Source: Azospirillum picis
Lineage (GTDB): Bacteria > Pseudomonadota > Alphaproteobacteria > Azospirillales > Azospirillaceae
Length of the DNA: 64,000 nucleotides
Direction: 5' to 3'
Assembly: GCF_017876115.1 (NCBI RefSeq)
Contig: NZ_JAGINO010000015.1
Coordinates: forward strand, 62,001 to 126,000
Position numbers and translations under genes: made by a program. This document shows positions 26,753 to 34,466 of the stretch, one piece after another (within the stretch, counting starts at the first letter, position 1; each line of letters opens with the position of its first letter). Below the pieces are notes generated by a model that ran no database searches, was not told the origin of the DNA, and saw only the letters and a program-made list of their open reading frames with translations.

Positions 26753-27943
26753 TCATGCGTCTGCCGCTGCCCGCCCGGTCCGTGCGCTCACCTCGTCGAG
26801 CAGGGCGGCCACGTCGTCCAGCAGGTCGGACGGGTCCTCCAGCCCGACGCTGATCCGCAGGACCAGGTCGGCGCCGCCCCACGGGCGGGCCGTGCGGTGG
26901 CGCTTGATCGGCATCGGCGCCATCAGGCTGCGCGTGCCTCCCCAGGAGGCGCCGATGGCGAAGGTCCGCAGCACGTCGAGGGCCGGCAGGACATGCGGTG
27001 CCGCGGCGTCCGTGAACACCACGCCGAAGACGCCGCTGGCGCCGGCGAAATCCCGCTTCCACAGGTCATGCCCCGGCGAGTGGGCGAGGGGCGGGTAAAG
27101 GACCTGCCGTACCATCGGGTGGGCGGACAGGCGCCAGGCCAGCGCCGCCGCCCCTTCGGCGGCGTGGCGCATGCGCACGCCGAGCGTCTCCAGGCCGCGC
27201 AGAACCAGCGACGCATCGTCCGGCGACACGCCGATCCCGTAGCGGCCGAGGCAGCCGCGGATCGGCGGGATCAGCGCTTCGTCCCGGACGGTGAGCGACC
27301 CCATCAGCAGGTCGGAGTGGCCACCGACATACTTGGTCAGCGCCTCGGTCACCAGGTCGGCGCCATGGTCCAGCGGCTTGAAGTTCAGCGGCGTGGCCCA
27401 ACTGTTGTCGCAGCCGACCAGCGCGCCGTGGCGGCGGGCCACCGCCGCAATCGCCGGCAGGTCCTGCACCTCCATGGTGGTCGAGCCGGGGGATTCGCAC
27501 CACACCAGCCTGGTGCGCCCATCGATCCGCCGTTCCAGGTCGGCGACATCCGTCGGATCGTAATAGCCGGCCTCGATGCCGAGCCTCGCCAGATCCCGGT
27601 CGGCAAAGTCGCGTACAGGCGGATAGGCGCTGTCGGCGATCAGGACCCGGTCGCCGGCGGACAGGAAGGGCAGCATGGCGAAGCTGTTGGCGGCCTGCCC
27701 GGACGGCAGCAGGACGGTCCAGGCTCCATGTTCGAGTGCCGTCAGCTTGGCTTCCAGCGTCCGGGTGGTTGGGGTGCCGTAGAGGCCGTAGCTGTAGCCC
27801 GCGTGCCCGCGCTCACCCCGTGACTGGTATTCCCTGGACGTGGCGAACCGGATCGTGGAGCCGCGGTGGACGGGAACGGCCAAGCTGTCGAACCCCTCGG
27901 CGGGAACCGGCGGGTTCACCACGCATCTGGTCAGGTCCTTCAT
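26753..27943 (-). CDS. metC: Cystathionine beta-lyase-like PLP enzyme
   Basis: 396-residue Cys/Met-metabolism PLP enzyme. Family marks: YSYGLYGTPTTRTLEAKLTALEHG, the phosphate-binding SGQAANSFAMLPFL, the PLP-facing CESPGSTTMEVQDLPAIAAVA, the D in VGCDNSWATP, the PLP lysine in ALTKYVGGHSD, and GASWGGTRSL near the end. MetC would cleave cystathionine to homocysteine in methionine synthesis; a related C-S lyase role is possible. The ATG at 27943 overlaps the stop of a repeat-encoded leader frame. A divergent LysR gene probably regulates it. Confidence 0.85.
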   Translation of the reverse strand: MKDLTRCVVNPPVPAEGFDSLAVPVHRGSTIRFATSREYQSRGERGHAGYSYGLYGTPTTRTLEAKLTALEHGAWTVLLPSGQAANSFAMLPFLSAGDRVLIADSAYPPVRDFADRDLARLGIEAGYYDPTDVADLERRIDGRTRLVWCESPGSTTMEVQDLPAIAAVARRHGALVGCDNSWATPLNFKPLDHGADLVTEALTKYVGGHSDLLMGSLTVRDEALIPPIRGCLGRYGIGVSPDDASLVLRGLETLGVRMRHAAEGAAALAWRLSAHPMVRQVLYPPLAHSPGHDLWKRDFAGASGVFGVVFTDAAAPHVLPALDVLRTFAIGASWGGTRSLMAPMPIKRHRTARPWGGADLVLRISVGLEDPSDLLDDVAALLDEVSARTGRAAADA

Positions 27944-28032
27944 AGGGGGATCCTTTGGTTGGCTCCCGCAGGGAGCATCCTTTGGCTCGCTCCTGCAGGG
28001 AGCATTCTTTGACCAGCTCCCGCAGGGAGCAT
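27940..28032 (-). CDS. Short repeat-encoded leader frame overlapping metC
   Basis: A 30-residue frame read toward metC: three exact-length 9-residue repeats MLPAGAGQR, MLPAGASQR, MLPAGANQR, then IPL and TGA. The stop overlaps the metC ATG (ATGA arrangement), as in translationally coupled genes. The frame stays open above the first Met to a TAG about 60 bp upstream, so a GTG start two codons earlier is also possible. Each repeat has its own Met and a preceding AAAGR-like purine run. Whether it is translated is unknown; it could be a leader peptide or a by-product of the DNA repeat. Confidence 0.4.
   Translation of the reverse strand: MLPAGAGQRMLPAGASQRMLPAGANQRIPL
27962..28030 (-). repeat. 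Three 27-bp-spaced hairpin repeats in the metC leader
   Basis: Three copies of a 15-bp inverted repeat (GCTCCCGCAGGGAGC at 27962-27976 and 28016-28030; GCTCCTGCAGGGAGC at 27989-28003) are spaced exactly 27 bp apart. In RNA each would form a 6-bp stem with a 3-base loop (the middle one 5-6 bp). There is no U-run, so they are not simple terminators. They lie between metC and the divergent LysR gene. Confidence 0.85.
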
Positions 28033-28130
28033 CGTCACAACCGGCCCCCGCGATTTGATGCCGCTGACCCTATTTCGTCCAATATCGATTTTCGGCTAGT
28101 TTATTCTCCCAGGTTATAATGTGGGGCGAC

Positions 28131-29012
28131 ATGAATCTGCGTCAGGTGGAGGTGTTTCACGCGGTCATGACCAACGGCACCGCCTCGCGTGCGGCGGAAG
28201 TGCTGCGCATCTCGCAGCCTGCCGTCAGCAAGGCGGTCCAGGAGCTGGAGCGCGAGATCGGTTTCGCGCTGTTCCACCGGGCCAAGGGCCGGATGGTCGC
28301 GACGGCGGAGGGCCGGCTGTTCTTCCAGGAGGTGTCGGCGTCCTTTGCCGGCCTGACCCGCCTGCGTGCCGCCGCCGCCCGCATCCGAGATTTCGGCTCG
28401 GGGGAGATCCGGGTGGCCTGCCTGTCGGCGCTCAGCACCACCATCCTGCCGAAGGCGTTGCGTGCCTTCCAGCGCGGGCACCCGGACGTGTCGATCACCG
28501 TCCAGACGCGCCTTTCGTCGGAGGTGAAGGACCTGGTGGCGTCGAGCCAGTTCGACATCGGGCTGGCAGCGGACGAGATCGACGTGACGGGCGTGGACGC
28601 CACGGCGTTCATGCGCCAGCGGCTCGTCATCGCCGTTCCCGCCGATCATCCGCTGGCGGAGCGCGAGAGCCTGTGCCCGACCGACCTCGACGGCCTTCCC
28701 TTCGTCGCGCTGGCGCCGGAGGACACCGCGCGCCGCCGCCTGGACGTCGTGCTGGCCGAGCAGGGGGTGAAGCCGAAGATCGTCCTGGAAACGCCCTATT
28801 CGACCACGGTCTGCGCCATGGTGCAGGCGGGGATCGGCTGTGGCCTGGTCAATCCGCTGACCGCGGAGCCCTATCTGGGGCGCGGCGTGGTCACCCGTGG
28901 CTTCGAGCCCGCGATCCGGTCCCACACGCTGCTTCTGCTGCCGCCGGACCGCCGGCCGTCACGCATCGTGGCCGACTTCATCCGGGACCTGATGGAGCAT
29001 GCGGCGGCCTGA
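28131..29012 (+). CDS. LysR family transcriptional regulator
   Basis: 293 residues from ATG 28131 (a possible ATG at 28119 adds four residues). The N-terminal winged HTH is typical (MNLRQVEVFHAVMTNGTASRAAEVLRISQPAVSKAVQELEREIGFALFHR). The effector domain begins near residue 90 (GEIRVACLSALSTTILPKALRAFQ) and runs to the end. It is transcribed away from metC across a 187-bp region containing the 27-bp repeats, so control of metC is likely. It converges on a hypothetical gene 9 bp downstream. Confidence 0.92.
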   Translation: MNLRQVEVFHAVMTNGTASRAAEVLRISQPAVSKAVQELEREIGFALFHRAKGRMVATAEGRLFFQEVSASFAGLTRLRAAAARIRDFGSGEIRVACLSALSTTILPKALRAFQRGHPDVSITVQTRLSSEVKDLVASSQFDIGLAADEIDVTGVDATAFMRQRLVIAVPADHPLAERESLCPTDLDGLPFVALAPEDTARRRLDVVLAEQGVKPKIVLETPYSTTVCAMVQAGIGCGLVNPLTAEPYLGRGVVTRGFEPAIRSHTLLLLPPDRRPSRIVADFIRDLMEHAAA

Positions 29013-29021
29013 AGGCCTCCC

Positions 29022-29501
29022 TCATGCCGTCACGGACAGGCGCTGTCCCCGCGCCGGCCCGGCGGCGGCCGAGTTCACCAGTTCCCCCCTGGTCGGCGCG
29101 TCGGCGCGTCCGCCGTAACGGTCGACCGCCACGCCCGCACCCAGGGTTCTGGCGAGGTCGCGCACATAGAGGTCGTTCAGCTCATCCTTCGACAGTCCGG
29201 TCGCAAGCCCCTGCCGGATCAGCCGCTCCTTATCCCAACCCTGGCCACCTGGGCTTCGAATCTCCGTGGTCCCGTCACGCCATTGGATGGCGGCGATCCG
29301 GCCGTCCTTGCGTATGACGCTGTGAGCCTGGACGGCGAGGAACTCCGCCGTCGCGGCAGAGTCGGGGGCGGCATTCATCCGCTTCGTGGCGACCGCCACC
29401 TTTTCGAGCATGTCGGGATTGGGAGGTGCGGGAATGCCTTTGACCGGCGTCAGCGCCGACAGCAACGGCAATGCTCCGCCAAATCCCTTGATGCCGACCA
29501 T
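29022..29501 (-). CDS. Hypothetical protein
   Basis: 159 residues from ATG 29501, preceded by GGAGGG at a short spacing. The same frame is open to 30062, but the upstream part lacks protein-like composition and overlaps the GNAT gene. The sequence is soluble and mixed: DMLEKVAVATKRMNAAP, AEFLAVQAHSVIRKDGRIAAIQWRDGTTEI, LSKDELNDLYVRDLARTLG. I do not recognise a family. It converges with the LysR gene and is a single unit. Confidence 0.6.
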   Translation of the reverse strand: MVGIKGFGGALPLLSALTPVKGIPAPPNPDMLEKVAVATKRMNAAPDSAATAEFLAVQAHSVIRKDGRIAAIQWRDGTTEIRSPGGQGWDKERLIRQGLATGLSKDELNDLYVRDLARTLGAGVAVDRYGGRADAPTRGELVNSAAAGPARGQRLSVTA

Positions 29502-29826
29502 GACGCCCTCCACCACCGGGTTGGTTGCCTTGCCTCCTTTGCAACCCGTGTGCCGTGCTGGATGGGGATAAGGCGCCTTTCCGCCGGCGGTATCCGGCCG
29601 AAAATTCCGCGGTGCCCGCAGGGCCGGCATCTTCTGCCGGGGCCGGCCGGAAACTTCTTCCCGCCTGCGGCGGCTCGCCGTCGATGGCGAGTCCAGGCAT
29701 CCGGTCTCCTGGAACCGACGCCAGGTCGGGGGATGCCGCGCCACCGCAAGAGGTGGCGTATAAGGCTGCCTTTGCGGTTCCCATGCGGATGCCGTTGCAC
29801 GCATCATTCCCGCCGGAGTGTTAGCC
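29502..29826. other. Intergenic region with one hairpin
   Basis: 325 bp between the divergent hypothetical and GNAT genes. A perfect 7-bp stem (CGCCACC/GGTGGCG, 6-base loop) lies at 29739-29758, without a T-run on either strand. No supported gene. GGAG at 29815-29818 is the ribosome-binding site for the GNAT gene. Confidence 0.4.
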
Positions 29827-30321
29827 ATGGACGGATGCCAGGACCCGCAGCTACGGCCGGCGCAGGCCGACGACCTCGACGAGGTCGCTACGGTCTGGTT
29901 CGAAAGCGCAAGCCGGATGGAGGGCGCGTCGGCGATGCTGCCGTCGCGTGAGGAGCTTCGCGTCCGGATCGACCGGGAACTCGCCGCCGGATGGCTCCTG
30001 TATGTCGCGCTGTCCGGCGGCAGGATCGTGGGGATGCTTGCCCTCAAGCCCGCGGACGCCAAGCTCGACCAACTGTTCGTCCACCCGGCCGATCAGGGCC
30101 GCGGCGTCGGGCGGGTCTTGCTGGGCTTGGCAAAAAGCGCGTTGCCCGGCGGGTTTTCGCTCCGGACCCCTCAGGCGAACCGGCGCGGGCGGCGGTTCTA
30201 CGAGCGTCATGGCCTGGACTGCATCGGCGAGGGTGTGCATCCCGGCATGGGGACGCCGGTCTGCTTCTATGGCTGGCGCGGCCTGCCTGCCGGGGATCAC
30301 GGCAATCGCATATGGCAATAA
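29827..30321 (+). CDS. GNAT family N-acetyltransferase
   Basis: 164 residues; ATG 29827 is preceded by GGAG. N-terminal LRPAQADDLDEVATVWFESA, central LDQLFVHPADQGRGVGRVLLGLAKSAL (the acetyl-CoA P-loop RGVGR) and RRFYERHGLDCIGEG are standard GNAT strands. The substrate cannot be told. The last six codons (GNRIWQ and stop) lie inside the left arm of the inverted-repeat element, so insertion of that element may have replaced the original C-terminus. Confidence 0.85.
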   Translation: MDGCQDPQLRPAQADDLDEVATVWFESASRMEGASAMLPSREELRVRIDRELAAGWLLYVALSGGRIVGMLALKPADAKLDQLFVHPADQGRGVGRVLLGLAKSALPGGFSLRTPQANRRGRRFYERHGLDCIGEGVHPGMGTPVCFYGWRGLPAGDHGNRIWQ

Positions 30322-30490
30322 TCGCCCTCTCCCGCCCCGGGAGAGGGAGGGGACCCACGAAGTGGGGTGGGTGAGGGGTGGTTCAAGACCCCGGAACCGC
30401 AGGGTTTCTTGCATCACCCCTCACCCTTCCCATGCTCCGCATGGGCCCCTTCCCTCTCCCGGGGCGGGAGAGGGGCCATATGCGATTGCC
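30301..30490. mobile_element. 190-bp imperfect inverted-repeat element (MITE/REP-like)
   Basis: The left arm starts GGCAATCGCATATGGC at 30301. The right arm ends with its complement (GCCATATGCGATTGCC) at 30490. Inside, both arms share CTCTCCCGCCCCGGGAGAGG and GGGTGAGGGGTG, so about 75-80 bp per arm are complementary with small gaps, around a roughly 30-base centre. It encodes no protein. The structure suits a miniature inverted-repeat or REP-type element that folds as a long hairpin. It covers the end of the GNAT gene. Confidence 0.7.
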
Positions 30491-30570
30491 CTGGCCGGGG
30501 ATGGATGATCGTTGCGTTTCTAAACAATCTCGTATCCAATCATCTCTCGATTGATCGTATGTCGACTGAG

Positions 30571-30607
30571 CCCGCCTCACGCTCCCCCGAGGTGGGTTCT
30601 CTTTTTT
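30571..30607 (+). terminator. Rho-independent terminator, plus strand
   Basis: Stem CCCGCCTC (30571-30578) pairs with GAGGTGGG (30589-30596) with one G-T wobble and a 10-base loop, followed by TTCTCTTTTTT (30597-30607). The T-run gives the direction. The nearest plus-strand gene ends 250 bp upstream, beyond the inverted-repeat element. It may therefore end a short untranslated transcript starting after 30490 (see findings) or readthrough from the GNAT gene. Confidence 0.7.
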
Positions 30608-30671
30608 CCGGCTTCCGTTTTGCCCGGCTTCCGTCCGTCCCGTGGAGCTATCCGTGGCCGACCGCTTGGCA

Positions 30672-31856
30672 TCATTCCGGCTCCGGCCCGGTATAGACGG
30701 CACGGGGGCGGATCAATTGCCCGGTTTCCCGCTGTTCCAGGGCGTGGGCGATCCAGCCGGCCGTGCGGCCGAGCGCGAACAGCGTGAAGGCCGCTCCCTC
30801 CGGCAGCCCGAGATGCCGCCGCAGGGCCACGAGGGCGAGGTCGATGGTTGGCGCGCGTCCGGTCAGGTCCTCGGCCGCGTGCAGCAGCTCGGCCATCTCC
30901 GGACGGTGCGGCAGGATCCGTGACAGCAGCGCCCGGGCGCGGATGTCGCCGTCGGGATAGAGCGGGTGGCCCAGCCCCGGAACCGCCTCGCCCGCCGCCA
31001 GTCGCCGTTCCAGTTGCGTGGCGACGGTACCGCCCGCCGACAGCGCGTTCCAGAAATGCTCGATCCGCGTGGTGGTCGCGCCATGCCGGCTGCCGGACAG
31101 GGCGCAGAGGCCGCCGATCACCGCCGCCCGCAGGCTGGCTCCGGTGGAGGCGACGCAGCGGGCGGTGAAGCCGGAGGCGTTCAGTTCGTGATCCGCGCAC
31201 AACACCAGCGCCATACGGACGAGCTCCGCCCCGCCCTGGTCCAGCCCCCACGCTTCCGCCAATTGCGCATGAAGCGGCGCGGCGCTCGGCCGGCCGCGCC
31301 GGGCGGCGGCGAACAGCAGCCGCACCAGGTTGCCGCATCCGCCCAGGAACCGCCGGTCGGCCCGTCGCCACGAGGCCGTCGCCTCGTCGGCGGTTGCGGC
31401 CGCCAGCAGGGTGGGCAGCGCCTCCGCCGGCGGCGTGGCGGCGCAATGGGGCAATAGGGCGTCATAGCCGGGAAGGACGGGCGGTGGTTCCGGCGGGAAG
31501 GCGGCTTCCACCGCACAGTTCCACAACAGTGCCGCCGTTTCCTCCAGCGTCGCCGTTTCGGCAAGGCGTGCCGCGTCCCGGCCGCGGTAATGGAGCCGTC
31601 CGCGATGGATCAGGGTGATCGCCGATTCCAGCACCGGCGTTCCCCAGTCCAGGGTGGATTTGGCGACCTCCTTCGGCCGGCGCCCGCGCCGGCGCTCCGC
31701 CCCCAGCCGCTCGACCTCCTCCACCAGATAGCGGCTCTGCCGCGGGTCCTCGGCGGGATGGGCCTGCAGCAGCCCGCGGCTGACATAGGCATAGAGGGTC
31801 TGGCGCGACACACCCAACCGGTTCGCCGCGCCCTCCGCCGACAGGTATGCGGCCAA
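30672..31856 (-). CDS. Citrate-synthase-like protein with N-terminal HTH
   Basis: 394 residues from a TTG start at 31856, chosen because GAGG precedes it by 8 bases and the protein then opens MAAYLSAEGAANRLGVSR. No ATG gives a sensible start. Residues 1-60 form a MerR/excisionase-like HTH (RLGVSRQTLYAYVSRGLL). The rest is citrate-synthase fold, with LCADHELNASGFTARCVAST, SGSRHGATTTR and PGLGHPLYPDGDIRARALL carrying the conserved histidines. It ends RPRAVYTGPEPE. It is divergent from a CoA transferase; the pair suggests acyl-CoA chemistry, but substrate and DNA binding are unproven. Confidence 0.85.
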   Translation of the reverse strand: MAAYLSAEGAANRLGVSRQTLYAYVSRGLLQAHPAEDPRQSRYLVEEVERLGAERRRGRRPKEVAKSTLDWGTPVLESAITLIHRGRLHYRGRDAARLAETATLEETAALLWNCAVEAAFPPEPPPVLPGYDALLPHCAATPPAEALPTLLAAATADEATASWRRADRRFLGGCGNLVRLLFAAARRGRPSAAPLHAQLAEAWGLDQGGAELVRMALVLCADHELNASGFTARCVASTGASLRAAVIGGLCALSGSRHGATTTRIEHFWNALSAGGTVATQLERRLAAGEAVPGLGHPLYPDGDIRARALLSRILPHRPEMAELLHAAEDLTGRAPTIDLALVALRRHLGLPEGAAFTLFALGRTAGWIAHALEQRETGQLIRPRAVYTGPEPE

Positions 31857-32009
31857 AGCCCGGACCTCATGTTGATTGGAATAATCAAGATTGACGATAT
31901 ACCGCCGCCCGCGGTGAAGTGAAGCCGCCACGCTGCCAAAGCTCGGCGGCTCGGCAGGCAACAAATCCAGTGCGGCCGGTCCAGTACGGCCAATCCGATG
32001 GAGCGTCCG

Positions 32010-33398
32010 ATGGCGCCGATGACCGAGGAACCCGGTTCCCCGCAACGCATGGCCCTTGCCGCATTCTGGCAGGCTGCCGGTGGCGACGAGCGGCTTCCCG
32101 CCAATGTCGATTTCCGCGGGGACGGGCAGCTTCCCTCCGTCTTCGCGGTCAGCGACCTTGCCGCGGCATCGATCGCCGCGGCCGGTCTGGCGGTCGCCGA
32201 ATTCCGTAGCGCCGTTTTCGGCGGCAGCCCGGCGGTCACGGTCGACCGCCGCCTGGCGTCACTGTGGTTCGGCACGTCGCTGAAGCCGCTGGGCTGGGCA
32301 TTGCCGCCGGCCTGGGATCCGGTTGCCGGCGACTATCAGGCCAAGGATGGCTGGATCCGGCTTCACACCAATGCCCTGCATCACCGTGACGCGGCGCTCG
32401 CGGTCCTCGGCACCCGGCCCGAGCGCGATGCCGTGGCCATGGCCGTCGGGCATTGGAAGGCCGACGCGCTGGAGGCCGCCATCGTGGAGCGGGGCGGTTG
32501 CGCGGCGGCGATGCGTGCTTCCGCCTCCTGGCAGGCTCATCCGCAGGGGCGGGCGGTCGCCGGGGAGCCGCTGCTGTGGGTCGAGGAGCAGGCGGCGGGC
32601 GAGTGCCGTCCGCCGGCCTTGCCCGAGCGGCCGCTGGCCGGCGTCAAGGTCCTCGACCTGACCCGCGTCCTCGCCGGGCCGGCCGCCACGCGGTTCCTTG
32701 CCGGATTCGGCGCCGACGTGCTGCGCATCGATCCGCCCTGGTGGGACGAGCCCGCCGTGCTGCCGGACGTGACGGTCGGCAAGCGCCGTGCCCGTCTCGA
32801 CCTGCGCGATGCGGTGGGGCGGGCGCGGTTCATGGAACTGCTGTCGCAGGCCGACCTGCTGGTGCATGGATACCGCGCCGACGCGCTGGCCCGGCTGGGG
32901 TTCGACGCCGCGGCCCGTCAGCGGATCCGTCCCGGCCTGGTCGACGTATCGCTCGACGCCTATGGCTGGACCGGTCCATGGGCGGGCCGCCGCGGCTTCG
33001 ACAGCCTCGTCCAGATGAGCGGCGGCATCGCCGCCGAAGGGATGCGCCGCTATGGCACCGACCGACCCAAGCCCTTGCCGGTCCAGGCGCTCGACCACGC
33101 GACCGGTTACCTGCTGGCCACCGCGGCGGTCCGGGGCCTGACCCACAGGCTGGCCGGCGGGCGCGGCTCGCGCTGGCGCACGTCGCTGGCCCGTATCGGC
33201 GCGCTGCTGGCCGGCTTGCCGGCGCCGCCGGACGGCCCGGCCGTCGCGGGCGCCGACGACCGCGACTTCGCCGGGGCCGTAGAGGACACGGGATGGGGAC
33301 CGGCCCTGCGCCTGAGACCGCCCCTGGTCGTCGCGGGCGCCCCGATGCACTGGGACCGTCCCGCCGGTCCGCTCGGCGCCGACGAGGCGCGGTGGTGA
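32010..33398 (+). CDS. Family III CoA transferase, apparently permuted
   Basis: 462 residues from ATG 32010 (GGAG six bases upstream; ATG 31998 also possible). The CaiB/BaiF hallmark, LAGVKVLDLTRVLAGPAAT, normally at the N-terminus, appears near residue 209. It is followed by GADVLRIDPP, GKRRARLDLRD and YGWTGPWAGRRGFDSLVQMSGGI. Residues 90-200 (KDGWIRLHTNALHHRDAALAVLG to AHPQGRAVAGEPL) resemble the usual C-terminal part of family III enzymes. This order suggests permutation of the halves. It is expected to move CoA between acids, perhaps supplying the divergent citrate-synthase-like enzyme. Confidence 0.82.
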   Translation: MAPMTEEPGSPQRMALAAFWQAAGGDERLPANVDFRGDGQLPSVFAVSDLAAASIAAAGLAVAEFRSAVFGGSPAVTVDRRLASLWFGTSLKPLGWALPPAWDPVAGDYQAKDGWIRLHTNALHHRDAALAVLGTRPERDAVAMAVGHWKADALEAAIVERGGCAAAMRASASWQAHPQGRAVAGEPLLWVEEQAAGECRPPALPERPLAGVKVLDLTRVLAGPAATRFLAGFGADVLRIDPPWWDEPAVLPDVTVGKRRARLDLRDAVGRARFMELLSQADLLVHGYRADALARLGFDAAARQRIRPGLVDVSLDAYGWTGPWAGRRGFDSLVQMSGGIAAEGMRRYGTDRPKPLPVQALDHATGYLLATAAVRGLTHRLAGGRGSRWRTSLARIGALLAGLPAPPDGPAVAGADDRDFAGAVEDTGWGPALRLRPPLVVAGAPMHWDRPAGPLGADEARW

Positions 33399-33454
33399 GG
33401 AGTGGCCGGCGGCGATGACGGGCGCCGGTAGCGGGCGCCAGCTTTGGGCAGGAC

Positions 33455-34276
33455 TCAGGCCGAGCCGCCGCCCAGCACCGCCGCCGGGCGGCGCAGCACC
33501 GGGTCGAAGGGGTTCAGTTGGCGGCTGACCGATGCCGCCTCCCGCTTCAGGATGTCGACCACCACCGGCAGCCGTTCCTCGTTCAGCCGCTCGCTGATGG
33601 TGCCGACGCTGAGCGCCGCCACGGCATGGCCGTCGCGGTCGAGCACCGGCACCGCCACGCCCGACATGCCCGGCAGCAGGCCGGTCGAGCGGCTGGCGTA
33701 GCCGAGGTCGCGCACCCGCGCGATCTCGGTGCGCAGGTAGACCTCGTCGATGATGCCCACCCCCTGCATGCGCGGCAGGTTGAAGCGGATCACCTCCTCC
33801 CGCTCCTCCTGGTGGAGGAAGGCGAGAATGGCGAGGCTGCCCTGGCCGACGCCCAGCGTCACCCGGCCGCCGACGTCGCCGGTGAAGGAGCGGATCGGGA
33901 ATGGCCCCTCGCTGCGGTCCAGGCACACCGCGTCGAATCCGCTGCGCACCAGCAGGAAGATGCTGTCGCGCAGCGTCGCTGACAGCCGCAGCAGGATCGG
34001 CCGGCAGATGTCGCGCAGGTTGGCGGGGTTGCCGGCCTGGGCGGCGAGCGCGAACAGGTCGATCCCGAGCCGGTAGCGCTTGGTCGTCCTGTCCGGCTCC
34101 ACCATGCCTTCCTCCACCAGGGTCTTCAGCAGCCGGTGGACGGTCGGCGGCGTCAGCTCCAGCGCGCGGGCGATGTCGGTCAGCCGGGCGCCGCCGTCGT
34201 TGGTCGAGGCGAGCAGGCGCAGGATGGCGAGGCCGCGCTGCAAACTGGATTTCGCACCCGCATCATCGCCAGCCAT
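33455..34276 (-). CDS. IclR family transcriptional regulator
   Basis: 273 residues from ATG 34276, with GGAGACGGG upstream. The N-terminal HTH is LQRGLAILRLLASTNDGGARLTDIARALELTPPTVHRLLKTLVEEG. The effector domain (about 90-260) includes GQGSLAILAFL and GVAVPVLDRDGHAVAALSVGTISERL, typical of IclR. It is divergent from the Pot-type importer and dehydrogenase operon, with two operator-like palindromes between. It is probably a repressor or activator responding to that operon's substrate. Confidence 0.92.
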   Translation of the reverse strand: MAGDDAGAKSSLQRGLAILRLLASTNDGGARLTDIARALELTPPTVHRLLKTLVEEGMVEPDRTTKRYRLGIDLFALAAQAGNPANLRDICRPILLRLSATLRDSIFLLVRSGFDAVCLDRSEGPFPIRSFTGDVGGRVTLGVGQGSLAILAFLHQEEREEVIRFNLPRMQGVGIIDEVYLRTEIARVRDLGYASRSTGLLPGMSGVAVPVLDRDGHAVAALSVGTISERLNEERLPVVVDILKREAASVSRQLNPFDPVLRRPAAVLGGGSA

Positions 34277-34321
34277 ATCCCGTCTCCATCTGAAATCAAT
34301 GCGGCAAATCGGCGCCATCTA

Positions 34322-34368
34322 TTCCGTATATCGGAAGCTTTTGCAAAATCTTTTCTGTCAGCGGAAAA
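34322..34368. promoter_or_regulatory. Two IclR-type operator candidates
   Basis: TTCCGTATATCGGAA at 34322-34336 has perfect 5-bp arms around a 5-bp spacer. A second, imperfect palindrome TTTTCTGTCAGCGGAAAA lies at 34351-34368. Their centres are about 30 bp apart, near three helical turns. Both sit in the 190-bp divergent region between the IclR gene and the importer operon. The arm-spacer-arm form matches operators of the IclR family; binding is inferred. Confidence 0.6.
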
Positions 34369-34466
34369 CCGCGTTGACGGCCGACCCGTTGCGGCGGGAG
34401 CATCCTGGCCATACAGGTGAGGCCGTACCGGCAGGACCGGTCGTCGCAAGAGGGAGAATTCCCCCC

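Noticed and set aside
27962..28030. Hairpin repeats as rho-independent terminators
   Set aside because: None is followed by a T-run on either strand, and they are spaced as a tandem repeat in a leader.
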